Source: an uncultured Nitrospira sp. (GTDB lineage: Bacteria > Nitrospirota > Nitrospiria > Nitrospirales > Nitrospiraceae). Taken from it: DNA of 64,000 bases. How positions within the stretch are numbered: the first letter of the stretch is position 1; the number at the start of each line of letters is the position of its first letter. Location of the stretch: the NCBI GenBank assembly GCA_902500715.1, contig CABVRO010000002.1, positions 32,551-96,550 of the forward strand, written 5' to 3'. Positions 27,344-35,811 of the stretch are shown one piece after another. The translations under genes were made by a program, and so were the position numbers. The notes beneath the pieces were generated by a model. The model worked only from the letters and a program-made list of their open reading frames with translations, ran no database searches and had not been told where the DNA came from.

Positions 27344-29904
27344 AACGCACCGTCGATATTGTCGGGGCACTGGTCGGTGTGTTGTTGACCTGGCCGCTGT
27401 GGGTGCTGGCTGCCGTTGCCGTCAAGCTCGACTGTCCCGGCCCGGTCTTTTTTTCACAGACCAGAGTGGGACGAGATCGTCGACCGTTTTCGATCTACAA
27501 ATTTCGTACCATGACGGCCGATGCGCCGTCGAAGGGCGGGCAGTTGACGATCGGGCAGGATACCCGTGTGACCCGGGTCGGGGCCGTTTTGCGAAAGTAT
27601 AAGATCGATGAATTGCCGCAACTCTGGAATATCCTGACCGGCGACATGAGTCTCGTCGGCCCCAGGCCGGAAGTTCCACGGTATGTAGACATGTTTGCGG
27701 ACGCCTACGCAGAGATTCTCGGCGTGCGTCCGGGTCTGACCGATCTCGCCTCACTCAAGTACATCGATGAAGCATCGGTGCTTGCGGCGGCGGGCAATCC
27801 GGATGAAGAATACGTGTCCGTCGTCCTGCCGGAGAAAATCAAACTGGCGAAGTTCTATGTCCGGCATGCCTCGACGCTGTTGGACCTGGCGATCGTCGCC
27901 CAAACCTTGCTCTGCCTGCTGAAGATTCCTTTGTTAGTGTGCGATTTGCCCGATCTTCAGGTGATCCGGCCGGCCCGATCTTCAGACCTTGGGCCACGAT
28001 TGATCGCAACGGTCTTGAAATGGCGGCGCCCCCTGATCGTGTTGCTCGACATCGGCCTGATGGTATTAGCCGATTACCTGGCATTCTGGCTGCGGTTCGA
28101 CGGCCGGATTCCAGACGCGGAATGGGGAAACTTTCTGTTGGTCCTGCCTTGGTTGCTGATGATTCGCACCGCGGCCTTCTTCATATTTCGCCTCAACGAA
28201 GGACTCTGGCGATATACCAGCCTGTGGGACTTGCAGAACATCGTTATCGGGGTCGGAAGCAGCACCGCGGTGCTTTACGTATGGACACGCTGGGGTATGG
28301 GGGTGACGGAGTACCCGCGTTCCATTTTCGTTATCGATGCGATGTTGTTGATCGGATTTGCCGCCGGCGTGCGACTCCCTCGACGCGTGTTGCGCGAAGC
28401 GGTCATTTACCGCCCCAAGAAGGCCGTGCTTATTATCGGCGCCGGCGACAGAGGAGAACGCATCGTACGGGAAATGAAACAGAGTCCGACGTCCCGGTAC
28501 CAGCCCATCGGGTTCATCGACGACCATCTCTCCCTTCGTTACAAGAGAATTCATGGGGTCAAGGTGCTCGGCGGCCGCGAGGATTTAGGGGCCATTCTCT
28601 CCGCCGAACGACCGGATGAGGTGGTGCTGGCTCTTCCGCAGGTGACGCCGGACGTCTTACGCCAGATCATGTCCGCTATCGGACCGTTCAAAGTCTCGGT
28701 CAAAATGTTGCCGAGTATGCAGGATCTGCTGGGGGATCGCAGCGTGGTCAGTCAGATCCGGAATGTCGCGGTCGAGGATCTCCTGGCGCGGGCGCCGGTC
28801 CATCTGAAGACGGATGCCATGGTGGAGATGGTGGCCGGGCGCCGCGTGCTGGTTACCGGTGCCGGTGGTTCGATCGGTTCGGAACTGTCGCGTCAGCTCG
28901 CCTCTATGGGACCGGAGTCCGTGGTGTTGTATGAACGTCATGAGAACAGTCTCTATACGATTGCGAAAGAGTTGGAGGATCGTGGGTTCTCTGCCATGGT
29001 TCATCCCGTGCTGGGTGACGTGACTGATCGCCGTCGACTCATGGAGACGATGACCCGGTATCGGCCCGCCATCGTCTTTCATGCGGCGGCCCACAAACAC
29101 GTTCCGCTGGTCGAACTCAATCCTGCGGAGGCGTTAAAAAACAACTGTATCGGAACCCGCGTTACGGCTGAAGCGGCGGATCGCTGCGGTGTGGAGCGCT
29201 TTGTCTTGATTTCGACCGACAAAGCGGTGAATCCATCGAGCGTGATGGGCGCGACGAAACGCGCCGCGGAACTCATCGTACAGGACATGGCGGAACGGAG
29301 TGCGACCCGATTCCTCACCGTGCGGTTCGGCAATGTGTTGGGCAGCAACGGCAGTGTGCTCCTTCGCTTTCAAGAGCAAATTCAGGCGGGCGGTCCGGTC
29401 ACCGTCACTCACCCGGACATCCGCCGGTTCTTCATGCTGATACCCGAGGCCGTGCACCTGGTGTTGCAGGCTGCGACATTGGCTGAACAAGGCGCCACGT
29501 ATGTTCTGGATATGGGAGAACAGATCAAGGTATTGGACCTTGCCAGAAACTTGATTCGATTGTCCGGTTTTGTGCCGGGGCGGGAGATCCCGATCCGGTT
29601 TGTCGGATTACGGCCGGGTGAAAAGCTCTATGAAGAGTTGGTCGGTATGGGAGAAATCGCGGAGCGATCGATCCTGGGGAAGATTCTTCGAATTCGGCGA
29701 CTGGGCGGAACGGAGGTCAGCAAGGTGGCCGGCATGATGATGGCGATGGAGGCAGCCGCCTATCTGAACAATTCTGCTAAGGCGATCGAACGCTTGCGCG
29801 AACTCGTTCCCGATTTTCGCCCTCCCGACAAGGTAGAAGATGTGGGACTGTCAGGCACCGAGTGGATCGAGGACGAGGCGACGTTTTCAGCCCCTCAATC
29901 GTAG
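27340..29904 (+). CDS. Fused phosphoglycosyl transferase (PglC-like) and UDP-sugar 4,6-dehydratase (PglF/WbpM-like)
   Basis: An 854-residue fusion. Residues 1-205 are a monotopic bacterial sugar transferase: an N-terminal re-entrant helix, then 'YKFRTMTADAPS' and the catalytic Asp-Glu pair at D90-E91 in 'KIDELPQLWNILTGDMSLVG', which transfers a sugar-phosphate to undecaprenyl phosphate. Residues about 225-350 are membrane helices. 'LIIGAGDRGERI' near 365 is the first nucleotide fold. 'VTGAGGSIGSELSR' near 507 is the SDR Rossmann motif, and 'SSVMGATKRAAEL' carries the Met-Lys variant active site typical of WbpM/PglF. The two activities are normally separate proteins. The aminotransferase encoded just upstream would act between them. 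Confidence 0.88.
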   Translation: MKRTVDIVGALVGVLLTWPLWVLAAVAVKLDCPGPVFFSQTRVGRDRRPFSIYKFRTMTADAPSKGGQLTIGQDTRVTRVGAVLRKYKIDELPQLWNILTGDMSLVGPRPEVPRYVDMFADAYAEILGVRPGLTDLASLKYIDEASVLAAAGNPDEEYVSVVLPEKIKLAKFYVRHASTLLDLAIVAQTLLCLLKIPLLVCDLPDLQVIRPARSSDLGPRLIATVLKWRRPLIVLLDIGLMVLADYLAFWLRFDGRIPDAEWGNFLLVLPWLLMIRTAAFFIFRLNEGLWRYTSLWDLQNIVIGVGSSTAVLYVWTRWGMGVTEYPRSIFVIDAMLLIGFAAGVRLPRRVLREAVIYRPKKAVLIIGAGDRGERIVREMKQSPTSRYQPIGFIDDHLSLRYKRIHGVKVLGGREDLGAILSAERPDEVVLALPQVTPDVLRQIMSAIGPFKVSVKMLPSMQDLLGDRSVVSQIRNVAVEDLLARAPVHLKTDAMVEMVAGRRVLVTGAGGSIGSELSRQLASMGPESVVLYERHENSLYTIAKELEDRGFSAMVHPVLGDVTDRRRLMETMTRYRPAIVFHAAAHKHVPLVELNPAEALKNNCIGTRVTAEAADRCGVERFVLISTDKAVNPSSVMGATKRAAELIVQDMAERSATRFLTVRFGNVLGSNGSVLLRFQEQIQAGGPVTVTHPDIRRFFMLIPEAVHLVLQAATLAEQGATYVLDMGEQIKVLDLARNLIRLSGFVPGREIPIRFVGLRPGEKLYEELVGMGEIAERSILGKILRIRRLGGTEVSKVAGMMMAMEAAAYLNNSAKAIERLRELVPDFRPPDKVEDVGLSGTEWIEDEATFSAPQS

Positions 29905-30029
29905 CGTGCGCCGTTCACCGGGCCGGTGAGCGCATGGATAGACTCCGGGTCTTCGAGGGCGCGCCTCGGGTTCGGCGACCGGGCGTATTCGTCATCAGTC
30001 CGTTGACAGTAACAGGTAAGGTGGAGGCT

Positions 30030-32345
30030 ATGGGTCAAACTACTATTCTGCCGTCGAATGGCAATTCCGCAGCAAATCTGGTCCATGAATATTGGGGCAT
30101 GGTGTTGCGCCGCAAATGGATCCTGCTCGGCGCGATCGTTCTTTCTCTTGGAGCTGCGCTGGTCTATTGCAAGGTGGCAACCAAGGTGTACCGATCCGAT
30201 ACGCTGATTCTGCTCGAGGATCAGAAAGTACCCGAAACGTATGTGCAGGCCAACGCCGAAGGCAACAGCAATTTCGACCGTCGAATTTTTGTCATCGAAA
30301 CACAGGTCCGCGATCGTATGCGTCTCGACAGAATTCGGAAGGAGCTGAATCTCTATCCGGCTCAAGTGGAGGAATTCGGCCCGGAATGGGCGGTGCTCCA
30401 AATGAATGCCTCGCTGGAAGTGAGCACCGTCAGCAAGGGCAACGTGCCCGGTCTGAACATGATCGGGGCCTTCACGGTCTCTTTCGCCCATGAAGACCCG
30501 GCTACGGCTATGAATGTCGTGTCGAAGATCTCGGAGATGCTCATCGAGGAGGATCTGAAAGATCGTACGAAAGCGGCGGAAGGGACCACCGAATTTCTCG
30601 ACCACGAAGTGAGCCGCACCCGGATGCAGCTCGACAAAAAAGAGGAGGAAATCAGTCAGTTCAAATCGCAGCACGTCGGCCAGCTCCCTCAGCAGATCGA
30701 GGCCAACCTGCGTGCACTCGACCGGTTGCATGACGATCTCAACGTGGTGAATGAAAGCATCCATCGTCAATCCGACCGGCTTGCCTTGGTGGAAGGTGCG
30801 CTCCAGAAGTACCTCGAGTTCGGTGTGACGATTCCTGCGCTGGTCAACGGCCCGGTTCAACCGAATCCGTCCTTTGCTCGATTGAACGAATTGAAGAGTA
30901 AGCTGACTCAGTTGGAGGCTGAATTCTGGGACGGGTATCCCGAGGTCGCCTTGACCAGAGAGGAGATCAACCAACTTGAGCAGAAGCTGCGGCGTCAATA
31001 TGGGCCAGATGCCACGGGATCGGACGAGCAAACGAAAGATCCCTACTATCAGGATTTGAAGAAGCAGCGGAGCGAATTGAAGAGCGAGTTGGGGTTGCTC
31101 AAACAACGGCAGCACATGCTTCGAGACGAGAAGAAAGAGTATGACAGCCGAGTGGAGACCGCCCCGGCGGTCGAGCAGGGCCTGCTGACGCTCATGCGGG
31201 ATTACGAGAATCTGAAAGGGAGTTATCAATCGCTGCTGGACAAACGGCTGCATGCGTCCGTTGCGGAGAACTTGGAGAAGCGGCAAAAAGGCGCGCAATT
31301 GAAAATCTTGGAGCGCCCGAAGTTTCCGCGCGTTCCCGAGCGACCGAATCAGCCACGTGTGGTGATGCTGGGGTTGCTCATGGGCTGTGCCATGGGAATC
31401 GGCATGGCGGTCTTGCTCGAGCAGCTGAATCCTCAGTTCCGCCGGCCGGAGGATGTCGAGTCGGTATTCGGCCCGCAGCTGTTGGCCGCTATTCCCGATT
31501 TCGCCCTGGACTATGCGTATTCGAACTGGAGACGGTTCTTTCCGACGTATCACTTCGGCCGGGAGGCTAAATCTACCCGGCAAGTCCCTGGGCTGGTTCC
31601 GATACAAGTCGGGGAAACGGGGAGCAATGGATCGAACGGCCACCAGTTCGATCGCAGCTTTGTCGTCAAATGGATGCCCAATGCGATCGTATCGGAACAG
31701 TATCGCGTAGCCGCGACACGGTTGTTTCTTCTAGGCGCGGAACAGCAATCGACGGTCGTGGCGGTCAGCAGTGCCGTCAAAGGTGAGGGAAAAACCACCA
31801 CCGTCATCAATCTCGGATATACCTTGGCACGGGACTTAGGTAAGCGGGTCTTGCTCGTAGACTGTGACCTGAAATGCCCGGGACTCCAGAACTTTATCGA
31901 GGGAAGCACCACCGGAGGCTTGGTCGATTATCTGGCAGGCACCCTGGCGATCGACGACTGTGTGTCCGGGTTTGGCGATGTGCCCTGTTGGATTATGCCC
32001 GTAGGCAACTCCGTCGTTCATTCGACGGAATTGCTCCGGACCGAGCGGCTTGCGGGTCTGTTCGAGCGGCTCCGGAAACGATTTGACTATATTATTTTGA
32101 ATACTCCTCCGATTCTCCCTCAGGCAACGATGAATATTCTGTCCGGGCATTCGGATGTTCTGCTGCTCGTGGTCCGGGCAAACTCGACACCGCACGATGT
32201 GGTGAAGCGTGCCGTGGTGTCCCTCGGAAGCCGCAAGCCTCTTCACGTAGTGCTCAATGCGGTCGGCAGCCAATCTCTGCCGTCCTACGTCTATGAATAT
32301 GCCCAGCCTCCAGCGAAGGCTCCACGCGGGCAGTTGAAAGCCTAG
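30030..32345 (+). CDS. Wzc-like polysaccharide co-polymerase with BY-kinase domain
   Basis: A 771-residue protein from ATG 30030, preceded by GGTGGAGG. The N-terminal Wzz domain has a membrane helix at 'WILLGAIVLSLGAALVYC', a long periplasmic coiled-coil region (about residues 190-420), and a second helix near 'VVMLGLLMGCAMGIGMAVLL'. The cytoplasmic tyrosine-kinase domain carries Walker A 'SSAVKGEGKTTTVINLG', Walker A' 'VLLVDCDLKCPG' and Walker B 'FDYIILNTPPIL'. The C-terminal tail has a short Tyr cluster 'SYVYEYAQPP', where autophosphorylation normally takes place. It controls chain length and export. The cognate Wza-type outer membrane exporter and the phosphatase are not in the window. Confidence 0.87.
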   Translation: MGQTTILPSNGNSAANLVHEYWGMVLRRKWILLGAIVLSLGAALVYCKVATKVYRSDTLILLEDQKVPETYVQANAEGNSNFDRRIFVIETQVRDRMRLDRIRKELNLYPAQVEEFGPEWAVLQMNASLEVSTVSKGNVPGLNMIGAFTVSFAHEDPATAMNVVSKISEMLIEEDLKDRTKAAEGTTEFLDHEVSRTRMQLDKKEEEISQFKSQHVGQLPQQIEANLRALDRLHDDLNVVNESIHRQSDRLALVEGALQKYLEFGVTIPALVNGPVQPNPSFARLNELKSKLTQLEAEFWDGYPEVALTREEINQLEQKLRRQYGPDATGSDEQTKDPYYQDLKKQRSELKSELGLLKQRQHMLRDEKKEYDSRVETAPAVEQGLLTLMRDYENLKGSYQSLLDKRLHASVAENLEKRQKGAQLKILERPKFPRVPERPNQPRVVMLGLLMGCAMGIGMAVLLEQLNPQFRRPEDVESVFGPQLLAAIPDFALDYAYSNWRRFFPTYHFGREAKSTRQVPGLVPIQVGETGSNGSNGHQFDRSFVVKWMPNAIVSEQYRVAATRLFLLGAEQQSTVVAVSSAVKGEGKTTTVINLGYTLARDLGKRVLLVDCDLKCPGLQNFIEGSTTGGLVDYLAGTLAIDDCVSGFGDVPCWIMPVGNSVVHSTELLRTERLAGLFERLRKRFDYIILNTPPILPQATMNILSGHSDVLLLVVRANSTPHDVVKRAVVSLGSRKPLHVVLNAVGSQSLPSYVYEYAQPPAKAPRGQLKA

Positions 32346-32501
32346 AAGGGCGCCCTGAAGGTGAAGTGATAGCCTGCAGTGCCCATCCGGCGTACGTTTC
32401 GCAATATCGTATCCTGATCCACCTGCTGAAGCATGTGGTAGGGATCCCACTTGGGTGTGAATCGAAATTTCTCACAGCGCCAGGCCGCAGGAGGAGTACT
32501 C

Positions 32502-32774
32502 ATGGGAAGTGATCAGTGGATTGTCAATAATCGGGCAGGGGAGCAGTGGGGCCTTATTACCCGCCTGATCCTGGATACGGTCACGAGGCAGATCAGCTAT
32601 GCGGATGTGGTCGTGATCCAAACGGGTTTGGTTACCCGTATTCCTTGGAATGGATTTGAGATTCGCGACCAGGGCATTATGCTTGATATACCGGAAGCTC
32701 AGGCTGTGGCCGGCTCGACGATGGGCTCCGATAGTCGAGTCGCGGGGGTAGTGGCCATGGAAGTGTGGCCATGA
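32502..32774 (+). CDS. Small PRC-barrel domain protein
   Basis: 90 residues from ATG 32502 with AGGAGG 9 bp upstream. The sequence 'NNRAGEQWGLITRLILDTVT', then 'QISYADVVV' and 'RIPWNGFEIRDQGIMLDIP', has the strand order and the Pro-Trp of PRC-barrel domains (photosynthetic reaction centre H / RimM barrel). Stand-alone PRC-barrels often act as regulatory or membrane-associated adaptors. There is no signal peptide. It follows the Wzc-like gene after 157 bp on the same strand, but a shared function is not shown. Confidence 0.65.
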   Translation: MGSDQWIVNNRAGEQWGLITRLILDTVTRQISYADVVVIQTGLVTRIPWNGFEIRDQGIMLDIPEAQAVAGSTMGSDSRVAGVVAMEVWP

Positions 32775-32942
32775 CCAGTCGAGTGGTGTGCCCTGATCAG
32801 CGTCTCTACTCGCCGGCTTTCTCACCTAGTCTTGTCGATTTATTCCTCCTACACAGCCCCTTCTGACATCTGAACCTTCCCGAGACCCGGAGCCCCGCGG
32901 TATGTGAGTATCGCCCCAGGGGTCTGCCCGGTATCCATTCCA

Positions 32943-33308
32943 CTAGCGTGCGATCCCCGGAATACATTCCGTCGGCATAAGTTCGCCGCCGTGGAAGTGG
33001 GAGACCTGTTTCCACTTTTGCAGCACGGCCTTGTCGTCGAAGGTGAGCAGGTATTCCTCGCACCAGGTGCCGGGCGGGGTATAGCGGTTGCCGGACTGCT
33101 GTTCGCGAAATTCATAGACCCACAGGCCTTCGCCTTCCGCGCCCTTGCGAACCGCTTTGGGCGCGCCGAGAGCCTGGCGAACCTCCGCTTGCGTGGCACG
33201 GCCTTTCGCGGAGTCAAGGTAGGCCCCTTCTTTGGTCTGCAGGTGACTGCAGGCGGCGACGCTGATGGTGATGGCGATGAGACCGAGCATTCGACGGAGA
33301 TGTGTCAT
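32943..33308 (-). CDS. Outer-membrane lipoprotein, BamE/OmlA-like
   Basis: 121 residues. The N-terminus 'MTHLRRMLGLIAITISVAAC' is a lipoprotein signal peptide with lipobox S-V-A-A-C, so the mature protein starts at Cys20. The body contains 'SAKGRATQAEVRQALGAPKAV', the conserved 'T..EV...LG.P' segment of SmpA/OmlA/BamE folds, followed by a beta-rich region ('GLWVYEFREQQSG'). The assignment is by motif only. It overlaps the upstream minus-strand frame by 4 bp. Confidence 0.75.
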   Translation of the reverse strand: MTHLRRMLGLIAITISVAACSHLQTKEGAYLDSAKGRATQAEVRQALGAPKAVRKGAEGEGLWVYEFREQQSGNRYTPPGTWCEEYLLTFDDKAVLQKWKQVSHFHGGELMPTECIPGIAR

Positions 33309-33727
33309 GATGCCTCCCGGTTCGAAAGGAATCTTCCCAGTGCTGTCGTGAGTGCGATCGGATTGTACACCGATCCGCCGGAGCCGTCTTCTGTGAGTTG
33401 ATGTTCGGGAAGCGAAGTTTCGGGGAGTTCGGACGGACGGAGTACCTTGTGAGAACAGAGGTCAGTGTGTTTCAGACCCGAGCCGACATGTACCCGGAGC
33501 GTGAAATCTAACAGGTTGCGGAAGAACTCGATTTTTGCATCATAGCGCGCGGTGGGCTCCACGTGCCGTCCTGCGTCAACACACACCGCAGGATGCGCAA
33601 AAAAGCCGTCCAGCAAGGCCGCAGCGTGCGAAGGGGCGAATCGTACTCTTGCGGTACGGTGAGTCGCTGAGTGACGCGAGAACGCCGCTGGCGGCTTTAT
33701 TCCGCATCCTGCTAACCCTGGAGACAA
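33305..33727 (-). CDS. Small uncharacterised protein
   Basis: A 140-codon frame starting with TTG at 33727, between rpmB and the lipoprotein gene and overlapping the latter by ATGA. No family is recognised. The C-terminal two thirds ('KIEFFRNLLDFTLRVHVG', 'ALTTALGRFLSNREAS') reads like a folded protein with GC-ending codons; the first 40 residues do not, so the true start may lie further in. It could instead be noncoding. Confidence 0.4.
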   Translation of the reverse strand: MSPGLAGCGIKPPAAFSRHSATHRTARVRFAPSHAAALLDGFFAHPAVCVDAGRHVEPTARYDAKIEFFRNLLDFTLRVHVGSGLKHTDLCSHKVLRPSELPETSLPEHQLTEDGSGGSVYNPIALTTALGRFLSNREAS

Positions 33728-33750
33728 AGAGCGGGGAGACGGGAAGGTGA

Positions 33751-33942
33751 CTAGACGGCTTTTTTAACCAGCCCGGAGCGAAGGCAGCGGGTGCATACGC
33801 GAATGCGTAAGGCTGAGCCGTTGACGAGCGCTTTCACGCGTTGCAAGTTGGGATTGAAGACGCGCTTCGTCCTGTTGTTCGCGTGGCTCACGTTGTTACC
33901 GGTCTGGTGTTTCTTTCCACAAAGATCACAAGCAAATGCCAC
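33751..33942 (-). CDS. rpmB: Ribosomal protein L28
   Basis: A 63-residue protein of the 50S subunit. It begins with '[19 protein letters not shown]', the L28 signature, and continues '[14 protein letters not shown]' and '[16 protein letters not shown]'. Cys pairs (CxxC near each end) suggest the zinc-binding form. The start is GTG 33942 with AAAGGAG upstream. It is the only core housekeeping gene in the window. Confidence 0.95.
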   Translation of the reverse strand: MAFACDLCGKKHQTGNNVSHANNRTKRVFNPNLQRVKALVNGSALRIRVCTRCLRSGLVKKAV

Positions 33943-33997
33943 GGCCCTACTCCTTTGTTGCGGCGTCTTTCAACGACTAGTGCGTGAACGGAGCGGA

Positions 33998-34027
33998 ATG
34001 CTACCATAGCGCCACGGGCTAAGACAA
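33998..34027 (-). promoter_or_regulatory. Possible rpmB promoter
   Basis: Read on the minus strand, TTGTCT (34027-34022) and TAGCAT (34003-33998) are 18 bp apart, about 55 bp upstream of the rpmB start. The -10 hexamer is reasonable and the -35 partial. Low confidence. Confidence 0.3.
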
Positions 34028-34103
34028 GCTGTCGGGGTGAATTCTCCTCTGTGGATACCCTCCTTCCTGTGCAAGGCCCTTCACCGTCACGGAGGTTCCG
34101 CCC

Positions 34104-34361
34104 ATGGATGTGGTCACGCTCGTCGGATTGCTCGCCGGTACCCTCACCACCATCGCCTTTATCCCCCAACTCCAGCAGACCTGGCGCACCCGCTCCGCGC
34201 AGGACGTATCCTTGGGCATGTTACTCACCTTTGTGACCGGAGTGTCTCTCTGGCTGGTCTACGGACTGCTTCTCGGCGCCCTTCCCATCATCCTCGCGAA
34301 CCTCGTCACACTCGTCCTCACACTCGCCATTCTCATCCTCAAACTTCGTTACCGTTCGTAG
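34104..34361 (+). CDS. SemiSWEET-family small membrane transporter
   Basis: 85 residues with three membrane helices and the family PQ-loop 'TTIAFIPQLQQTWRTRSAQDVSLG' region (Pro-Gln at about residues 22-23), plus 'LWLVYGLLLGALPIILANLV'. SemiSWEETs work as dimers that move sugars or related small molecules along a gradient. It stands alone between rpmB and the cobalamin cluster; the substrate is unknown. Confidence 0.85.
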   Translation: MDVVTLVGLLAGTLTTIAFIPQLQQTWRTRSAQDVSLGMLLTFVTGVSLWLVYGLLLGALPIILANLVTLVLTLAILILKLRYRS

Positions 34362-34434
34362 TGCGATTCTCTGCGCGTCTGGTGCCGGCGGTCCATCTGT
34401 GGACGTTCCGCCGGAGCCTCGCTCGCGGATCCCC

Positions 34435-34464
34435 TTGACAAGATCGGCCTTCCTCTCCTAGAGT
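34435..34464 (+). promoter_or_regulatory. Promoter of the cobalamin transport operon
   Basis: A consensus TTGACA (34435-34440) and TAGAGT (34459-34464) are spaced 18 bp, directly upstream of the cobalamin riboswitch. Transcription would start near 34471. This is the best sigma70-like promoter seen in the window. Confidence 0.6.
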
Positions 34465-34477
34465 TTGCCTCGTTTCA

Positions 34478-34695
34478 AAACACCTTGGGTCAAGGGAAGA
34501 GGGTGTAAAACCCTCGCGGTCCCGCCGCTGTAAATGGGGACGAAACCCGCAGGCGCCACTGTCTGGGAAAGCCATCGGTTGTCGGCCGTCAGCCTTCAGT
34601 CAACACCTGATCGCTGAAGGCTGGGAGCTGAGTGCTTCGAAGATGGGAAGGCGCGGGGAGTAGGATGAACCATGAGCCAGAAGACCTGCCCGAGG
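34478..34695 (+). ncRNA. Cobalamin riboswitch (first copy)
   Basis: The core elements of a B12 aptamer are present: 'GGGTGTAAAACCCTCGCGGT' and 'CCGCCGCTGTAA' near 34501-34533, 'GCCACTG' near 34556, 'GGGAAGGCG' near 34645, and the B12-box 'GAGCCAGAAGACCTGCC' at 34674-34690. The aptamer is followed by a strong terminator hairpin (34749-34790). B12 binding would therefore end transcription before the btuF-btuC-btuD genes. Confidence 0.9.
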
Positions 34696-34748
34696 AAGAC
34701 CCTTTATTCCCTCGTGGGCTGGGGAATAGGCGAGGATGATGGTGCGGG

Positions 34749-34790
34749 AAATCCTCAGGGTTCCACGTTGGCCCTGGGGATTTTTTATTT
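34749..34790 (+). terminator. Intrinsic terminator of the first cobalamin riboswitch
   Basis: AATCCTCAGGG (34750-34760) pairs with CCCTGGGGATT (34772-34782) as an 11-bp stem (one T-G pair), with an 11-base loop, followed directly by a T-rich run TTTTTATTT. It lies about 55 bases after the B12 box, which is the normal position of an expression platform for transcriptional control. Confidence 0.85.
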
Positions 34791-35811
34791 GCGCGCCGTT
34801 CGTTTGTTCCCCGTTCGTCGATGCGTGACCGGAATTCTTGGAGTCGTTTGTTATGTGTTGCTCGCCTGTGTGGTACCCGCGTTCGCGCACACTCCGGAGG
34901 ATGATGCGGTGATGAAACGCCGTCAACAAGGCATCCTCACGGGCATGCCGTTCATGGCCAACATTACTCCGCGCACGTTTATCGACGACGCGGGGAGGAA
35001 ACTCTATGTGGCCAAGGCGCCTGCGCGGGTGGTGTCGCTCGCGCCGAGCATCACCGAGATGTTGTTTGCCCTGGGGCTGGATGAACAGGTTGTCGGGGTG
35101 ACCGAGTTCTGTGATTTTCCGGCGGCGGCCAAGACCAAATCCAAGGTCGGCTATGCCAATCCCAATCTTGAATCGCTGGTCGCGCTTCGGCCTGAGTTGA
35201 TTGTCGCGCCCCGTGAGTTTCATCGAGCGAATGTCCTGGCCAAGCTGGAGGAACTCAAAATTCCGGTGCTGCTCTTGGATGCTACGTCGCTGGAAAGCAT
35301 TTTTTCGCATCTGCATACCTTGGGACGCATTTTCGATCGCTCTACGGCCGCGCATGCGATGACGCTGGCGATGCGCAGCCGGATGGCTGAACTCACCGCC
35401 AGAACGGAGTCTCTGGCACGCGTCCGGGTCTTGTATGTCATCAATAGCCAGCCGCTCATGACGGTGGGACCTGGTAGTTACATTCACCAGATGATCGGGC
35501 TTGCCGGTGGGCTGAATATCGCATCGGAGGCCAAGGCCTCCTACCCGCGTCTCACGATGGAAACGGTGTTGCAGGAAGATCCCGAAATCCTGCTGTTCCC
35601 TAGAGGGTCGGTCGAAACCGTCCCGCGAAGCGAGCAGGAGGCCTGGAAACGCTGGACGACGGTGACCGCCGTTCGAGAAAACCGCCTTCGTGAAGTGCCG
35701 GCCGACGCCCTAAACCGGCCGGGTCCGCGCGTCATGGAAGGGCTCGAGGCGCTGGCCAGGGCGATCCACCCCGAAGCCTTCGCGTCGGAACCGGCGCCGG
35801 GACAGCCATGA
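34789..35811 (+). CDS. btuF: Cobalamin-binding periplasmic protein BtuF-like
   Basis: About 340 residues. A signal peptide ('LFPVRRCVTGILGVVCYVLL' then 'PAFA') leads to a class III periplasmic binding protein: 'RVVSLAPSITEMLFALGL' is the BtuF/FecB start and 'VGYANPNLESLVALRPELIV' follows. The open frame extends to ATG 34672, but that lies inside the riboswitch B12 box, upstream of the terminator, so it cannot be the regulated start. TTG 34789, with GGGGA in the terminator arm as ribosome site, is preferred; TTG 34804 or GTG 34825 are alternatives. It captures corrinoid for the BtuC-BtuD importer. The specificity is inferred from the riboswitch. Confidence 0.8.
   Translation: MRAVRLFPVRRCVTGILGVVCYVLLACVVPAFAHTPEDDAVMKRRQQGILTGMPFMANITPRTFIDDAGRKLYVAKAPARVVSLAPSITEMLFALGLDEQVVGVTEFCDFPAAAKTKSKVGYANPNLESLVALRPELIVAPREFHRANVLAKLEELKIPVLLLDATSLESIFSHLHTLGRIFDRSTAAHAMTLAMRSRMAELTARTESLARVRVLYVINSQPLMTVGPGSYIHQMIGLAGGLNIASEAKASYPRLTMETVLQEDPEILLFPRGSVETVPRSEQEAWKRWTTVTAVRENRLREVPADALNRPGPRVMEGLEALARAIHPEAFASEPAPGQP

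Noticed and set aside
29895..31643. A long open frame on the minus strand opposite the Wzc-like gene
   Set aside because: It has no recognisable domain, is rich in Arg, His and Leu as antisense frames of GC-rich genes are, and lies wholly opposite a well-supported gene.
34672..34788. ATG 34672 as btuF start
   Set aside because: It lies within the B12 box and upstream of an intrinsic terminator, so the gene could not be regulated normally from there.
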